Assembly (NCBI RefSeq): GCF_000150955.2
Contig: NC_011683.1
Location: forward strand, 310,001-374,000
From: Phaeodactylum tricornutum CCAP 1055/1
Lineage: Eukaryota > Bacillariophyta > Bacillariophyceae > Surirellales > Neidiaceae
Direction of reading: 5' to 3'
DNA: 64,000 bases
The notes beneath the pieces are model-generated. The model had not been told where the DNA came from. It ran no database searches and saw only the letters and a program-made list of their open reading frames with translations. The position numbers and the translations under genes are program-made. Within the stretch, counting starts at the first letter, position 1. The number at the start of each line of letters is the position of its first letter. Below are positions 10,601-22,314 of the stretch, piece after piece.

Positions 10601-13600
10601 GAACCGATTTTCGGTGTGCAAGATAGAAGCAGGACGATATGGTCCTTCCATTGCTAATTTGCGGAGATTCTCTGCAGCCATCTTAACCCCAATCCTAGTG
10701 GCAGCATCGCGTAGGTCACGACGAAGCTCGGCTTCAAATTGTGGAAGTAGAAAAGTGTTTAAGGCAAACCGGAGAACCTTACAACGCTCTCCATTCCATT
10801 GATCAGTATCAACATCTGGTGGTAAGTACACCTTCTCAAGTTCGTTATATAGTGGAGAATCGTCTTGGTTGTCGCGACCTAAAAGCTGATCCGTATCAAT
10901 TTTGTACCAATCATCTAGATGCTCAAGCAGGGGAAGATGGACGTGAGAAGTTATGTCACCGCTTTCTTCCGCTTTCAGTATGTTTAAATACTGAAGGCAG
11001 CTGTCATATTCGCGTTTCTGCATTTCCAAGTCGAGCTCACGCCGCTCCTCTTCTCCCAAATCCGCTTTCCGTATGCTGCTCTCCACTTTATCGAGTGGGA
11101 AATGGTCCTTCACTGGTTTGTTACGGATAAGATGAAGCCCAAAGAAATCATGGAAGGAATCGATCTCATCTATACCTTTCTTCGTCGGCTTTGTTGTGAT
11201 AACAGCATGCATTCGGAACAGATTACGAAGAACCATACGAATGCGAGGTTCGTAGGCCAATTCCATCGCGGCGACATATCTACACCCCCGCAATGGGTCC
11301 TTTGCTTCCGCATCATCTGTTGCGCCTCCGCCTGTCGATGAGAGCAAGACAAGTTCCCCACTTCCTATCAATTCACTGGCAAATGATGAAGGATCGTTTT
11401 CAATTACGGGTGCGACCCATTTGAGAGGATCCCCAGCTCCTTCTGTATTTTCCTCGCCGGGCAAAATTTTTGAGAAATCGAATATACCACTCGTGATGTT
11501 GTCTTGCAGCTTGATTCCAACACGATTCGGAGCAAGCAAGAACCTGTAGCAAATGGAACGGAGCCCCTCCGCAACGCACGTGCGGTAAAAGTCACGATCA
11601 AAGCGGCGGCTACGTTTGCGATTTCCGCCGCCATTGTCATCGACGGCGTCCAAAAGTGGCATCTCCTTCTTCCGGATAGCGTCGTTTCCTTCTTTGAGCA
11701 AATTCAAATAGCCATTTACGTCCAGAATATGCTTTACATCGACGAGCTCCGATAAATACGACGACAAGTCATGTTGATTCCATAAGACTTCCCTATGAGT
11801 TTTCTTTGCAATGCGCTCAATAGGACCGCGGTCACTCAATGCCTGATTTTGTGCTTCGGCAATCTTTATCTGGGACTGCAGCTGAGCGACCCTATCTGCT
11901 CGAGCTTCTAATAGAGACTGAATGGTCGACAAATGAGCTGTCAAACGGTCTCGTTCTTTTTTCTTCTCCTACAGCCAAGAACGAGTATGCTGTCAGCTTA
12001 CAGCATGCAAATAGGAGCGAAACAACACAAAAGACATACCTCTTCCTTATCATCATCGTCTCCAAACAGTTCGTCATCCGAATCATCGTCGTCGTCGCCT
12101 CCTACTGCTTCCAATTCGACCTTGACAGTCGTCTCTTGCCTCGCCGCCTCCTCGAGTTTTTCTTGGGCTGAAGACATTTCATGTTGGAGAGCTTCCATTC
12201 TTTCTACATCCGCTCGTGCTAAAGTGTTCTCGTCCGCGGCTGTCGTTATAGACACCAGCAGCTCTTCCACCTTCCCGCGTGCATTAACGACGCGATCCCA
12301 TTCGACCTCTTCGTCCATAATAGCGTACAAATTGCCTCGCACCGAAGTCGAAACAACGTAATCCTTGCGATAGTGCTTGATAAAAACCGGCTCTAATTTG
12401 TCGCGATGCATGAAACGCAAAGCGTTTGAAATAGACTGAAGTACAACCTTTTGTTCGTCTTCACTAAGCAATGCGTATTCTGACGATACAGCTGGAATAC
12501 GGTCAGCAATCCACTTTGCCTGAATTTCTTCTTCTTCATTCATCCCGTCTACCTCCGAGCCGTAAAATGGAACATTCCAATCATAAAAGCGTTCGGGAAT
12601 ATCTTTTTGACGAATGTCATCGTCACGCTCAGTGCAGAAGTTTTCCACTAGTTGTACCGGTTCAAAGGCTCGACGCAACTGGGCTTTACGACGTTCCGTC
12701 TTTTTTTGAAGAGCTTGCCGACGACGTTCCGCTTTGGCGAGCTGGCGCTTTTCGCGCTTTAGACGTAAGGCTTCAGCGCGTTGTTGCGCTGAAGTGGAGC
12801 TGTCAATTTCTTCGTCTTCATCTTCAGCGAAGAGATCGTCGTCGTCATCTTCTTCCGATATGAGATCTTCGTCCGAGCCTATACCCATATCGACACCACG
12901 CTCACGGTACTTGTCTCTCCCACCCATGAGCTCCGCTTCTTCGTCATCGAGGGCGTTATCTTCTTGCATAAACTCCAGGTAATCCGTCCCAAAAATCTCC
13001 GATGCTTCGTTTAGCTGTGCTTCACTGATTGCGTTTGTATCCCCATCGTCGTAGCCTCGGCGTTCCGAAGCCATGATTTGACCCTGATCACCAATGTCAT
13101 CGTCAATGAAATCGTCCATTCCGTCTTCATCGTAGCGTTCAACACGTGCCGGAGCCTTTTTGCGTTGCACGGTCGACTCGGCGGCAGCTTGATTATTATC
13201 GTCAGCGTCATCCTCATCATCATCATCGAACAAGCCTTTACGCAATTCGGCTTCGGTCTTGGCCACAACTCGGCGACGCTCAGCGGCAGCTCGTTCTTCA
13301 TCCGAATCAATGTCGTCCGTTTGGGGGTGATCCCGACGACCCGCAGCTGTAGCTTCCTGGACCAGTGCCAAATCGTCATCGTCCAGACGGTCCATGAGTC
13401 CCATTTTACGGACTTTTTTGAGACGACGTTTCTTCGCGCTGCTCTCACCGTGGTCTTCATCGTCATCATCGTCGTCGTCGTCCTCCGAGTCTTCGAGATC
13501 GTCTTTTTTTATTTTTTCCTCTTCCTCGTCGACGACGAATCCGTCCTTAACGTAATCGTTGTTGTCATCATCGTCGTCGTCTTCCTCATCGTCGTCGTCG

Positions 13601-13758
13601 TCATCTTCGCCGGATTCCTCGGCGGCGTCATCAATCATGGAGGACCGGTCAAGCTTCTTACGCTTTCTGGGGGGTTGCGAAGCACTGGGACCGCCCTGCT
13701 CGTCAGAGTCTTCCTCGTCAAATAATCCCTCGTGTTCGTCATTCTTACGGCTACTCAT
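7664..13758 (-). CDS. SPT6: Transcription elongation factor and histone chaperone SPT6
   Basis: Exons are 13758-12040, 11968-8540, 8465-7776 and probably 7711-7664. The first two introns (71 and 74 bp) have good donors (GTATGT, GTAAGT) and keep phase 0. The product is about 1960 residues. It has a very acidic N-terminal third (Asp/Glu runs), the Tex-like helical core, a YqgF fold (about 1030-1120, from AIVGICC), HhH repeats (GMGPRKAANL), an S1 domain (about 1495-1560, GKVVRNGDFGSRVKL) and tandem SH2 domains (about 1630-1830). The SH2 region carries GEALIRPSS and ends near FKKNPRG. Intron 2 splits the first SH2. A proline-rich tail follows. SPT6 binds histones and RNA polymerase II and travels with elongating polymerase in the nucleus. 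The last exon is less sure: the Pro-rich frame runs to a stop at 7737, but a 64-nt intron (7775-7712, weak donor GTTCCG) would join to GRGRGRTLPAWMQKS, matching the neighbouring gene's tail. Confidence 0.93.
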
Positions 13759-14776
13759 GGTGTCCGTCGGCTATCTTTCGCAATTCGGGAGCCGCTGCGC
13801 TTAACAAGCGTACGGTGAAGCCTACGCTTGTTTGGCGGGGACTTACACAATTATACGCCACACGGTAAGGTGATCGCGTTCGACAAAAGATTAATCACAA
13901 TGGAACGGAAGGAAAATATTCGAGAGATGCGGCGTGCACGGAACGTTCGCGGTACGGGGTCGGAGCAAAGGGATGCCTGCGGCACCGGTCCAGATCACTG
14001 TGGAACCTGCCTGCCTTCCTTTCTCTAGAGTAACGATCGAGTCGACCAATTACGAATCCAGTACGAGACGCCGAGCACAATTTACTAACAACCAAACAAC
14101 ATTCACGGTACACAAAAGGATTCGTCGTCCGTAGTGTTATTGTGATCGGATCTCGTTTCGGTCGGTGTGGGAATGTCTCGCGAGCGGCCACTGACAATGA
14201 GTTGTGTTTACGGTGTCGTCCGTCGTAGTAGCGGACTAACAAATAAACGTACAGTCAAAATCCAGCCCCGCATGCCACCAAAACTCGCAACGGTCCGCAA
14301 GTGTGCGGAGCCGGTACAATAGACAGATTCTAGTCTTGACGGTTGACAACCGGACCAATCCCCTTCGACTTCGAAGGACATTCGACAGACAGCAAAATGC
14401 GGACGCCTTACAGTAACAATAAGATTGCAAATTGCAACCCTCTGTAGGGGTTGTAGCTAGCCACATCCAAAACTACCCAACTCCTTTAGAGTCAACTGTC
14501 AACAAACACCCTACTTGTTTTGGGTAGAATCATTGTGCTTCCTATTAGCGAAGTTCACATACGCAAAACAAGCCCTCATAAAATTTACATTGCGTCGTAC
14601 GAAGCAGCCGGCTGTGATGAATGTTCGAAACCACACTCTTAATGACCGGGACGGATCCCCGAAGCACTGAGCCGTCGACTTTCAAAAAACGTTGGCTACC
14701 CTCGAAGCCGAGGCGTCCTTCCACCATGCGCGTCCACTTTCCAACTACTCATTGCAACTCCTTCTGTACATTCGTT
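13759..14776. other. Intergenic, SPT6 upstream region
   Basis: A 1.0 kb gap between the SPT6 start and the 3' end of the armadillo gene. Short frames on both strands show no family resemblance. Promoter function for SPT6 is inferred from position only. Confidence 0.5.
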
Positions 14777-16603
14777 TTATCCATCTTGGCAATGCTCATT
14801 ATTCATCCATGCGGGTAAGGTGCGACCTCGACCACGGCCGGCTGACACGGACGTTGCTGACGGTACATCCCCAAAGGCAAAGGCACCAACGTTCGCATTG
14901 GTGGGCATTCCAAAGACAAACGCATCGTTACGCAAACCTGGTGTTACCGCATTCATCCCAACTCCGTCGTCCTCCGTATCGCTTTCGTCACTGCCGATAA
15001 ATATGTCGAGTAAATCAGCGGCCAAGTCCACGGCTAGCAAGTCTTCCGTCGTCCGATCCAGAATCCCTTCCAACTTGCGAACCGCGCCGCATTCTTCCAT
15101 TACAATACGTGACTGCGGAACCACACGCAACAGACGATCCAGGATTTGAAGAGATGCAGTCACCGCATCCCAATCGGGCTTGTCCAAAAGATCCACCAGC
15201 GCCTGCGTGATTTGTCGCTTTCGTTCGGCATCGTTAGGCCACAAGTATCTGGTGACGATCATCGACAACGTCACTTCAATGGCCGGATCTTGCAGAGCCT
15301 GAGGCCCTACAGGTGGTGGGCTCAACGCTGTTTGTAGTGCGCACGCAGCTTCACGCTGCCACTCCATCAACGGTGTTCCAGAATAACTCAAGTTCGTATC
15401 CGTCAGAATGTCCAATAGAGTAGGAATGAAAGACGATACGCCCTCCGTCGTACTTAGATGGAAAGGTAAGCCTGCATCGCACAACCAGGAACCGACGACC
15501 GACAGCACTTCGACGTTAAGCCGCTGCTGCATTGTCTCTTGTAAAGAAGCAACCAGAGAAACGGTCGAATGTGTTTGATGCTGTAATGATATCAACATGG
15601 GAACGTAGTGGCCCTCACAAGCGACCGCAATATTGCCCAGTATTTGCAGGAAAACGTGTAGAAGCGATCTGCCATGCACGTTTTTTACGCCACAAGTGAC
15701 CGAGAAGTGCAATTTCTCCCCAAGTGCCAAGACCAAGGCGCCGTCTCGCATGATCGCTTCCACGGCCACATCTTCCCGTCTCGTCAAGCATTCCAACAAC
15801 GCCGCTCCCGCAAACGAAACAGATTCATCCGAATGACGAAGAAGGTTGGTAATATGGGACGTCGTCAGTACCTGCAAGAAATCGCTTGCCGGCGTTGAGG
15901 CATCTTGTCGAACCAGCGCTTCACAACACGAGGCCGTAATCGGCAAGGCCTCCACCAGACGCGGCCAGGAAGATCGGAGGGTACGAACCGCACGCGGACA
16001 ATCCTGCAAAATCGTCGTCAAAATTGTTGGAACACTGGAGTCTCCAAAATGCAATAACAATTTCTGCATTAGGTCGTCCTCCTCAAGCATCAAATCGCTC
16101 CATTGTAGTGGAGGACTTCCGTAGTAGGCATCGGCGGCCCTCAGCGTGGTGGGTACCAAAGTAACTTCTTGAATTTCTAGCAAAACGCCGATTGCCGGAT
16201 TCACACTCCGAGGATCACTTTGCAGAATATGAGTGAGACTTCTTACAAATCTTCGAGCCGTTGCGCCGCTCTGGTCCTCAAGGGCTTTTCGGAAGAACAC
16301 CGTGGCACTTTGTCCGTCGACGGCGAGCTGGTTCTGGAGCGCAATTAAATGTTCTAAATCTGGTTGTTGCAGAAAGCTTAGCCACGCATTCGTCAACGGA
16401 ACAATATCATGTTCTTGCTTTGTTGAAGAAAGCACTGCATTATTGCTTTGGCGTTTCCGCTGTCGTGCATCCGCTGTCCGAGACTTGCGTATCTGGACCG
16501 CCTGGTCGTGTCGCCGGTTCAAAAGGCGACGCTGTTCCGCCGCCGAGAACGATTTTTCCGGTCCTCTTCGACGGTGCTTTGATGGATTCGTCGTTTCCGG
16601 CAT
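14777..16603 (-). CDS. Importin-alpha-like armadillo-repeat protein with IBB-type N terminus
   Basis: A single-exon, 608-residue protein starting at an ATG (16603). The N terminus is basic: RRLLNRRHDQAVQIRKSR (about 25-42) resembles the importin-beta-binding segment of importin alpha. The rest, about 60-540, is all-helical with armadillo/HEAT-like character (FVRSLTHILQSDP, VEVLSVVGSWLCDAG, LLRVVPQSRIVMEECGAV). Sequence identity to canonical importin alpha is low: the conserved W-N ladder of the ARM groove is not obvious. It may therefore be a divergent karyopherin adaptor or an unrelated ARM protein. The acidic GSDESDTEDDG stretch is followed by a Phe/Gly-containing segment and the C-terminal GRGRGRTLPAWM, also found at the end of SPT6 next door. 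Nuclear transport is the best guess. Confidence 0.65.
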   Translation of the reverse strand: MPETTNPSKHRRRGPEKSFSAAEQRRLLNRRHDQAVQIRKSRTADARQRKRQSNNAVLSSTKQEHDIVPLTNAWLSFLQQPDLEHLIALQNQLAVDGQSATVFFRKALEDQSGATARRFVRSLTHILQSDPRSVNPAIGVLLEIQEVTLVPTTLRAADAYYGSPPLQWSDLMLEEDDLMQKLLLHFGDSSVPTILTTILQDCPRAVRTLRSSWPRLVEALPITASCCEALVRQDASTPASDFLQVLTTSHITNLLRHSDESVSFAGAALLECLTRREDVAVEAIMRDGALVLALGEKLHFSVTCGVKNVHGRSLLHVFLQILGNIAVACEGHYVPMLISLQHQTHSTVSLVASLQETMQQRLNVEVLSVVGSWLCDAGLPFHLSTTEGVSSFIPTLLDILTDTNLSYSGTPLMEWQREAACALQTALSPPPVGPQALQDPAIEVTLSMIVTRYLWPNDAERKRQITQALVDLLDKPDWDAVTASLQILDRLLRVVPQSRIVMEECGAVRKLEGILDRTTEDLLAVDLAADLLDIFIGSDESDTEDDGVGMNAVTPGLRNDAFVFGMPTNANVGAFAFGDVPSATSVSAGRGRGRTLPAWMNNEHCQDG

Positions 16604-16996
16604 ACGTTTTGTTAGTCAGCTGCTGCCGTACTTCGTTGGCTTGATTATTTGTATCAGTCAACGACGGGATGATCCTGCACAAGGTTTGGGCAGCGTTTCC
16701 TTACTTCCGGGGATCTGGTTTGGTTGCAATTTTACTTGATGTCGCAGTAGGACAGAAAAATCGTCGGTTGTGGGGACTATGTGTCACAAATGGAAATCTG
16801 CCAAAGAAAGACGACAGACCGACTTATGTCAATGAAACCCCTCGTCGTATAGGGTTATTGCGGCCTCATTTTTTGCAGACATACCCCACATGCCGCCAAT
16901 GGTAAAACGAACCACTGGCAATGATTGCTAGCTAGAGTTCCACAAGATAAAGAAAGTAATCACCAACGCGATGAAGCATCGTACGAAGGGAATCTA
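16604..16996. promoter_or_regulatory. Divergent intergenic region
   Basis: The 393 bp between the minus-strand armadillo gene and the plus-strand flavin-reductase-like gene must contain both promoters. No TATA box or other element could be assigned with confidence. Confidence 0.4.
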
Positions 16997-17671
16997 ATGT
17001 CGAGAAAACTACAAGGGATGTTGGCCGTCGTGACTCTATTGCTTCTGTTACATCATCCAATAGTTCTGGCTCTAGGAAGTTCGTTTACGGAGACGCTGAA
17101 GCCACCGCTCTTGGACTCTCCCGTCTTTTCCTTGGCGACTGTATCACCCGACGGCACCCTTTCGACAGCCTCACCATCTACTACCAATATGAATATTCTG
17201 ACATACGCTACTCCTGTATCGATGTCACCGGATAGGCTATGGGTCATCGGTTTGTACAAGGGCACCGTCACGTACGATAATTTTGTGGCGTCGCGTCGTG
17301 GAACGTTGCAACTCTTGCGGCCAGAACATGCCACTCTAATACCCGTGTTGGGCGGGAAATCAGGACGAGACACTGACAAGTATAATGCTTGCAAATCGTT
17401 GGGATTCTCGTGGGTCGCTTCGGAAATGCAATCAGCAAATAACGAGGAACCGTGGAGGTTGCCATCCTGCAGCTGCTATCTTCAACTTGAGTGTGTGGAG
17501 CTGTGCGAGGCCGGTTCGCACGATGTCGCTATATGCAAAGTTGTGGGCATGCAAACCGACAACAGCAGCAACGACGATGAAGATTCTGGGACTCGTGGTA
17601 CTCATCTCGGAACACAAGCCTTACGAAGTATGGGCATCATCACGGAGCAAGGACGGGTAGCGGAACAGTAG
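16997..17671 (+). CDS. Flavin-reductase-like FMN-binding split-barrel protein with signal peptide
   Basis: A 224-residue protein. The open frame extends upstream only through non-ATG codons, so the ATG at 16997 is used. Residues 1-30 (MSRKLQGMLAVVTLLLLLHH onwards) form a signal peptide. The mature part begins a split-barrel flavoprotein: FSLATVSPDGTLSTASPSTT (the phosphate-binding TxxxDG..N-type strand region), then TYATPVSMSPDRLWVIGLYK, a variable middle and a final strand HDVAICKVVGM, matching the flavin reductase-like (flavoredoxin) family. Members bind FMN and either reduce free flavin or use it in a redox reaction. The substrate is not evident here. The leader suggests the secretory route or, in a diatom, possibly the plastid, although no clear ASAFAP motif is seen. 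The C-terminal 40 residues are acidic and probably disordered. Confidence 0.75.
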   Translation: MSRKLQGMLAVVTLLLLLHHPIVLALGSSFTETLKPPLLDSPVFSLATVSPDGTLSTASPSTTNMNILTYATPVSMSPDRLWVIGLYKGTVTYDNFVASRRGTLQLLRPEHATLIPVLGGKSGRDTDKYNACKSLGFSWVASEMQSANNEEPWRLPSCSCYLQLECVELCEAGSHDVAICKVVGMQTDNSSNDDEDSGTRGTHLGTQALRSMGIITEQGRVAEQ

Positions 17672-17885
17672 AGGAACACAATACGCTGGAGCTACTCCGA
17701 AACGACATCAGCGTGTACGTAGAATTACTTTCTATGGCTAAAACGCGATACAAGCGAAATGCGTGATCTGAAGTGTTATTCTCTTTACAATAATATAGAC
17801 GACCACAAACCACTGCATAAAGCTCTCTGCTAGAAAGCAAACGCGAATGCATGTCAACCATCCGAAAAAACATGATTCCTCTCGT

Positions 17886-20800
17886 TTACGCCATGGGCGA
17901 AGTCTTGACAACACGGTCTTTGCGGCTCATAGGCTCTATTTCGTCCTTGCGCCGCTTCACCGAAGCTTGTCCAGCAGCAAGTCGGGCAACCGGAACACGG
18001 AAAGGCGAGCATGAAACGTAGTCCAAACCAACCTTGTCAAAAAATTTAATCGAGGCCGCATCACCACCATGCTCTCCACAAATGGACAGCGAAAGCTCTG
18101 GATTGACCATTCGACCCTTAGCAGCCGAAAGATGAAGCAAGAAACCCACACCCTCAGTATCAATTGACTTGAAAGGGTCTTCTTCCATTATGCCTAGATC
18201 CTTGTATACCTGAAGGAAAGCACCGGCATCGTCCCGTGAAATTCCCAATGTCATTTGTGTCAAATCATTGGTTCCGTACGAAAAGAACTCGCAGAGTCGC
18301 TTTCCGTCTTCCGGATCGGTCACTCCTGCAATCTGGTCCGAAACTAGCGCTGCCCGTGGCACTTCAATCATAGTACCAATCTCGTAAGGCACGTCAATTC
18401 CACGCTCTTTCTTGACACGTTCTGCAGTACGCTTGATTAGAAGTGCTTGATTCTTGAACTCGGCGACGCTCCCAATCAGCGGCACCATAATCCGTGGATA
18501 AGGCTTCGCATCATTGTTCTTCTCAATCAAATCCGCCGCGGCATGAATAATCGCCTCAGTCTGCATGGCGGTTAGGCCTTCGCGAACAATCCCCAAACGG
18601 CATCCTCGCAAGCCCAACATTGGATTCTCCTCGTGCATGGCTTCAATATCGCTGGCCAACGCTTGGCTATCATCATAGCCTAGTTGTTTCGAGAGTTTCT
18701 CGTTGATCTCACTCGAGTGCGGCAAAAATTCGTGCAGAGGTGGATCCAAAAGACGAATAGTGACCGGCTTTCCGTCCATAACATGCATAATCTCGCGGAA
18801 ATCCTCCCGCTGGAATTCTTGGACCTGTTCCAGACCCTCGTCCCGCAGGATCCACCGTCGAACAACTGGAAGACGACTTGGTGAAAAAAACATGTGCTCG
18901 GTACGGCAGAGACCGATACCTTGGGCCCCAAGATCACGAGCCTTCTGGGCGTCAGCTCCAGAATCGGCATTCGCCATGACTCGGCATACGTCAGGGACCT
19001 CGTCCGCCCAACCCAAAAGTTTGCCGAACTCGCCTTCCAAAGCTGGGACTGTGGTCTCGATCGCGACACGAACAATTTCACCCGTGCTTCCGTTGATGGA
19101 GATAACGTCTCCTTCCTTAAACTCTTCGCCCGTTTCCTTAATTGTCATAGTCTTGGTCTTCATATCGACATCGATATCGTCACAACCAACAACACAGGGC
19201 TTACCCCACCCACGAGCCACAACTGCCGCATGAGATGTGACTCCGCCACGACAGGTGACGATACCTCGAGAAGCCCACATTCCTCCGACATCTTCTGGCG
19301 ACGTCGTTTCACGAACCAGTATGACACCTTCCTTCGTCATTTCCTCGGCGGTTTCCGTAGAAAAGACAACTTTGCCAACGGCAGCCCCGGGACCACCGGC
19401 AAGGCCAACTGCCACTACATTCTCCTTGTAGACAGCTGACTCCAAGGCTTCGGCCGAGAACGTTGGGTGCAGTACTTGCTTGACGTGATCAGGCTCTACC
19501 TTGAGCAAGGCTTCTTCCGGAGTGCAAATGCCTTCGTCGACCAGATCGCAAGCAATCTTCAGTGCGGCTTGTCCGGTGCGTTTACCAGAGCGGCACTGCA
19601 ACATCCACAGCCTTTCGTTCTCGACGGTAAATTCGACATCTTGCATGTCCTTGAAATGCTGCTCGAGGGTATGCACGTTACGAATGAATTGTTCATAGGC
19701 CTTGGGAAATCCTTTTTCCATTGTGGAAATTGGTTCGGGCGTACGAATACCGGCTACCACATCTTCACCCTGTGCGTTGACCAAGTACTCGCCATTTAGC
19801 ACGGCCTTTCCGGTGCCCGGGTCGCGCGAAAACGCGACTCCCGTCCCCGAAGTCGGTCCGAGATTTCCAAACACCATCGTCTGAATGTTGCAGGCTGTTC
19901 CTAGTAAACTAGTTATTCCTTGCACTTCACGATACTTGATTGCTCGACCTGAATTCCAAGACCCGAAGACTGCCTTGATACAAGCCTTAAGTTGATCCAT
20001 CGGATTATGGGGAAACTCCTTGCCGTGTTCGTCGTAAACCTTTTCGTAAAGGTCGCAAAGTTCTTTGAGGTGCTCAGCCGTCAAATCAATATCGTCCTGT
20101 ACACCAACCTTAGCTTTCAAGCCTTTGAGCTTGTCTTCAAAACTTTCGTGCGGAATGCCAAGGACAACGTCACCAAACATGTCTAGCAAACGACGAAAGG
20201 AGTCGTAAGCGAAACGCTTGTTACCTGTTGCCTTGGCGAGCCCTTCAACGGTTTCTTTGTTCAATCCCTGAAGAAACGGGTACGATTTGTGCAGAAGTCG
20301 AGTTAGAAACAGAAGTCAGCGAAAGCATCCAAAGCGAGTGTCCATTGCGAACGTACCACATTGAGGACGGTGTCCATCATACCAGGCATGGAAATGGCCG
20401 CGCCCGAGCGACAAGAGAACAGAAGTGGGTAAGAGGGATCTCCAAATTTACGATCCATGTCTTGCTCAACCCGCTGGATTGCGGCTTCGACTTGCCTCCA
20501 CATTTCCTCAGGCAAGTCGCCGTTCTCTTGAAAGACCTGACAGAGAGGCGTGGTGAGTGTAAAGCCGGGTGGCACGTCGATGCCAACGTAACTCATTTCC
20601 TGTAAGCCGAGGCCTTTGCCACCCAAGATTTGCTTGTCGGGGGTTTTCACGTGAGCCGCAGAACCGCCGAAGGGGACTATGCCGTGCTTGCTATCCTCTT
20701 GTTCGGAGACCATGCTGTTAGAGCCTGTCGTCGAAATTGTGGAAGTCTTTTTCTTGCCGGCTTCAGAATACGTGGCCGTCATGAAGAGCGGAAACTGCAT

Positions 20801-21010
20801 TTTGCTGGAGATCGAACGACTGTCATTTGTGTTGTGGGACGTCAACGAACTGGAAGATTCCGTAGAGTGGCTGATGATAGATCGTTCGGATCCACTGGCT
20901 TGATGGCCGGATGCGAAGCGCGAAGGGGGTGTCACGAAGGAGAAAATCATCGGCGCATGTCCACTTAACAAAAGTCCTACCGTCGTCGCGGCAGCTGAAG
21001 AAAACTTCAT
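17886..21010 (-). CDS. PPDK: Pyruvate, phosphate dikinase, plastid-type precursor
   Basis: Exon 1 is 21010-20357 and exon 2 is 20267-17886; the 89-bp intron (donor GTACGT, acceptor TTTCTTCAG) joins VLNV to GLNKETVEGLA in phase 0. The product is 1011 residues. It interconverts pyruvate, ATP and Pi with PEP, AMP and PPi. The N-terminal ATP-grasp part has GGKGLGLQEMS and GAAISMPGMMDTVLN; the swivelling domain carries the phosphohistidine in GGVTSHAAVVARGWGKP (His near residue 562); the PEP/pyruvate barrel ends with the catalytic Cys in SICGEHGGD (near 949). The leader MKFSSAAATTVGLLLSGHAP with FSFVTPPSRF resembles a diatom bipartite plastid signal, with about 90 extra residues before the enzyme begins. 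Three TGACGT-type elements lie 242-380 bp upstream. It may feed PEP to carbon metabolism or C4-like cycling; the direction in vivo cannot be read from sequence. Confidence 0.95.
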
Positions 21011-22314
21011 AACTTCACTGTGCTGTCTACACTACCAACCTAGCAGTAAGGAATATCTGTCGGAGATTAAAAACTGGAGCTTGTGTTTTGAACCCGGGTA
21101 ACGAATAAGCTCGACGCTTTACCGTTAGTTTGATTTGTGTGTCTGTGTGAAAATTGTATTCGGAGAAAATCCATCGATGCGGCCATTTTCGATGGGCCAT
21201 CAGAAGCGGCTCATGGCGAGTCGCTTCTGCGATTGGTCGTGTCTTTGCAGATGACGTGGCAAAGGAGAAGATTGGTCAGACATGGTTTTCTGCGCCTCGA
21301 AACAAATAAGATCGCGCTTCTCACTCCGTGATGTCAGTATCCCGTCAGCGTGACGTAATTGCTTCAAACAGAATTTCCGAATCCACGTCATCGTGGAAAC
21401 TTCGACCACCTTCGATTTTTCATCAAAAACTCGATGTGTCACGGTCACAGTCAATCAGAGTGAACCAATGCGAAGACTGGACCCCTTAGATCAGTTTCGA
21501 TGATCCAGCGATCGGTAAATCTCTGATCGGATCCAATGGTTGACAGTGAGAGCAGATTTGACTACATAGACGAACGGTGCGGAAAATTCCCCTTGTTCGG
21601 AGGTGCTCCCGGAGGAGGACAAAAGCGACCGACCATTCCGCCGAATGCGTTTTGCGAAGATGTAATGTCCGAGGAGCAAACCTGGTTCCGTTTCGCAATA
21701 TAAGACTGGCTCGGATTGATCAGCACCTCGTTCATCAACACTTTGACAGCTGCACATCCCCAACGACAGACATTCTAGCTTACAATGCACCTTCAAGGTC
21801 CATCAAAAATAGGAACGCGACATCACCGAGCTGCCTGTCCTATTGACCGAGAAATGGCGACAAAACGTTCACAAACGTAGCATGCGCAAAATTGTGGGAT
21901 TTATACGGGGTCCCGCTGCTCGACAATGTGCATGTAACACGTCTCGGACTATGTCTACTATACCGTATACTGTTGTATTCTGCGGTTTAGATCGGAGGTT
22001 TCCCTATGTAATAGCTTCTCGAAAATCCAGTCCGTTTTTCGATTGTTGCAACCTTTTAAGGAAAGCTGCGGTGCTTTATACTTTATGTTAATCAATCGTG
22101 ACGTTCGTCTTCGCAAGGGTACTTCTGATTGTCATGGGTTTGTCGAAGTAACCATGGCTGATATAAATCAACTGTTTGCAAAATATCCGACGAGTTTTGG
22201 AGTGGTGGACAGCTTTTTGTCATGTTTAAGGATTGAACGCATTAATCAGTGTACAACAGCCCTGAATTTTGCTATATGGTATTTCAATATTGTCAAACGT
22301 TCATTTCTAATTCA
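21011..22314. other. Intergenic, PPDK upstream region
   Basis: A 1.3 kb gap. The proximal 400 bp contain the TGACGT-type cluster listed separately. The distal part, 21490-22314, has only chance frames and the 3' end region of NAA25. Confidence 0.5.
21252..21390. promoter_or_regulatory. Cluster of three TGACGT/ACGTCA elements upstream of PPDK
   Basis: TGACGT occurs at 21252-21257 and 21351-21356, and its complement ACGTCA at 21385-21390, that is 242-380 bp upstream of the PPDK ATG. This hexamer in either orientation is expected about once per 2 kb, so three in 139 bp is unusual. TGACGT and ACGTCA are the CO2/cAMP-responsive elements described for the P. tricornutum carbonic anhydrase PtCA1 promoter and are typical bZIP sites. 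Function here is inference. Confidence 0.45.

Noticed and set aside
13011-13725. Long plus-strand hydrophobic frame (V/I-rich, to 215 residues)
   Set aside because: It is the antisense shadow of the SPT6 acidic Asp/Glu codons (GAT/GAC/GAA).
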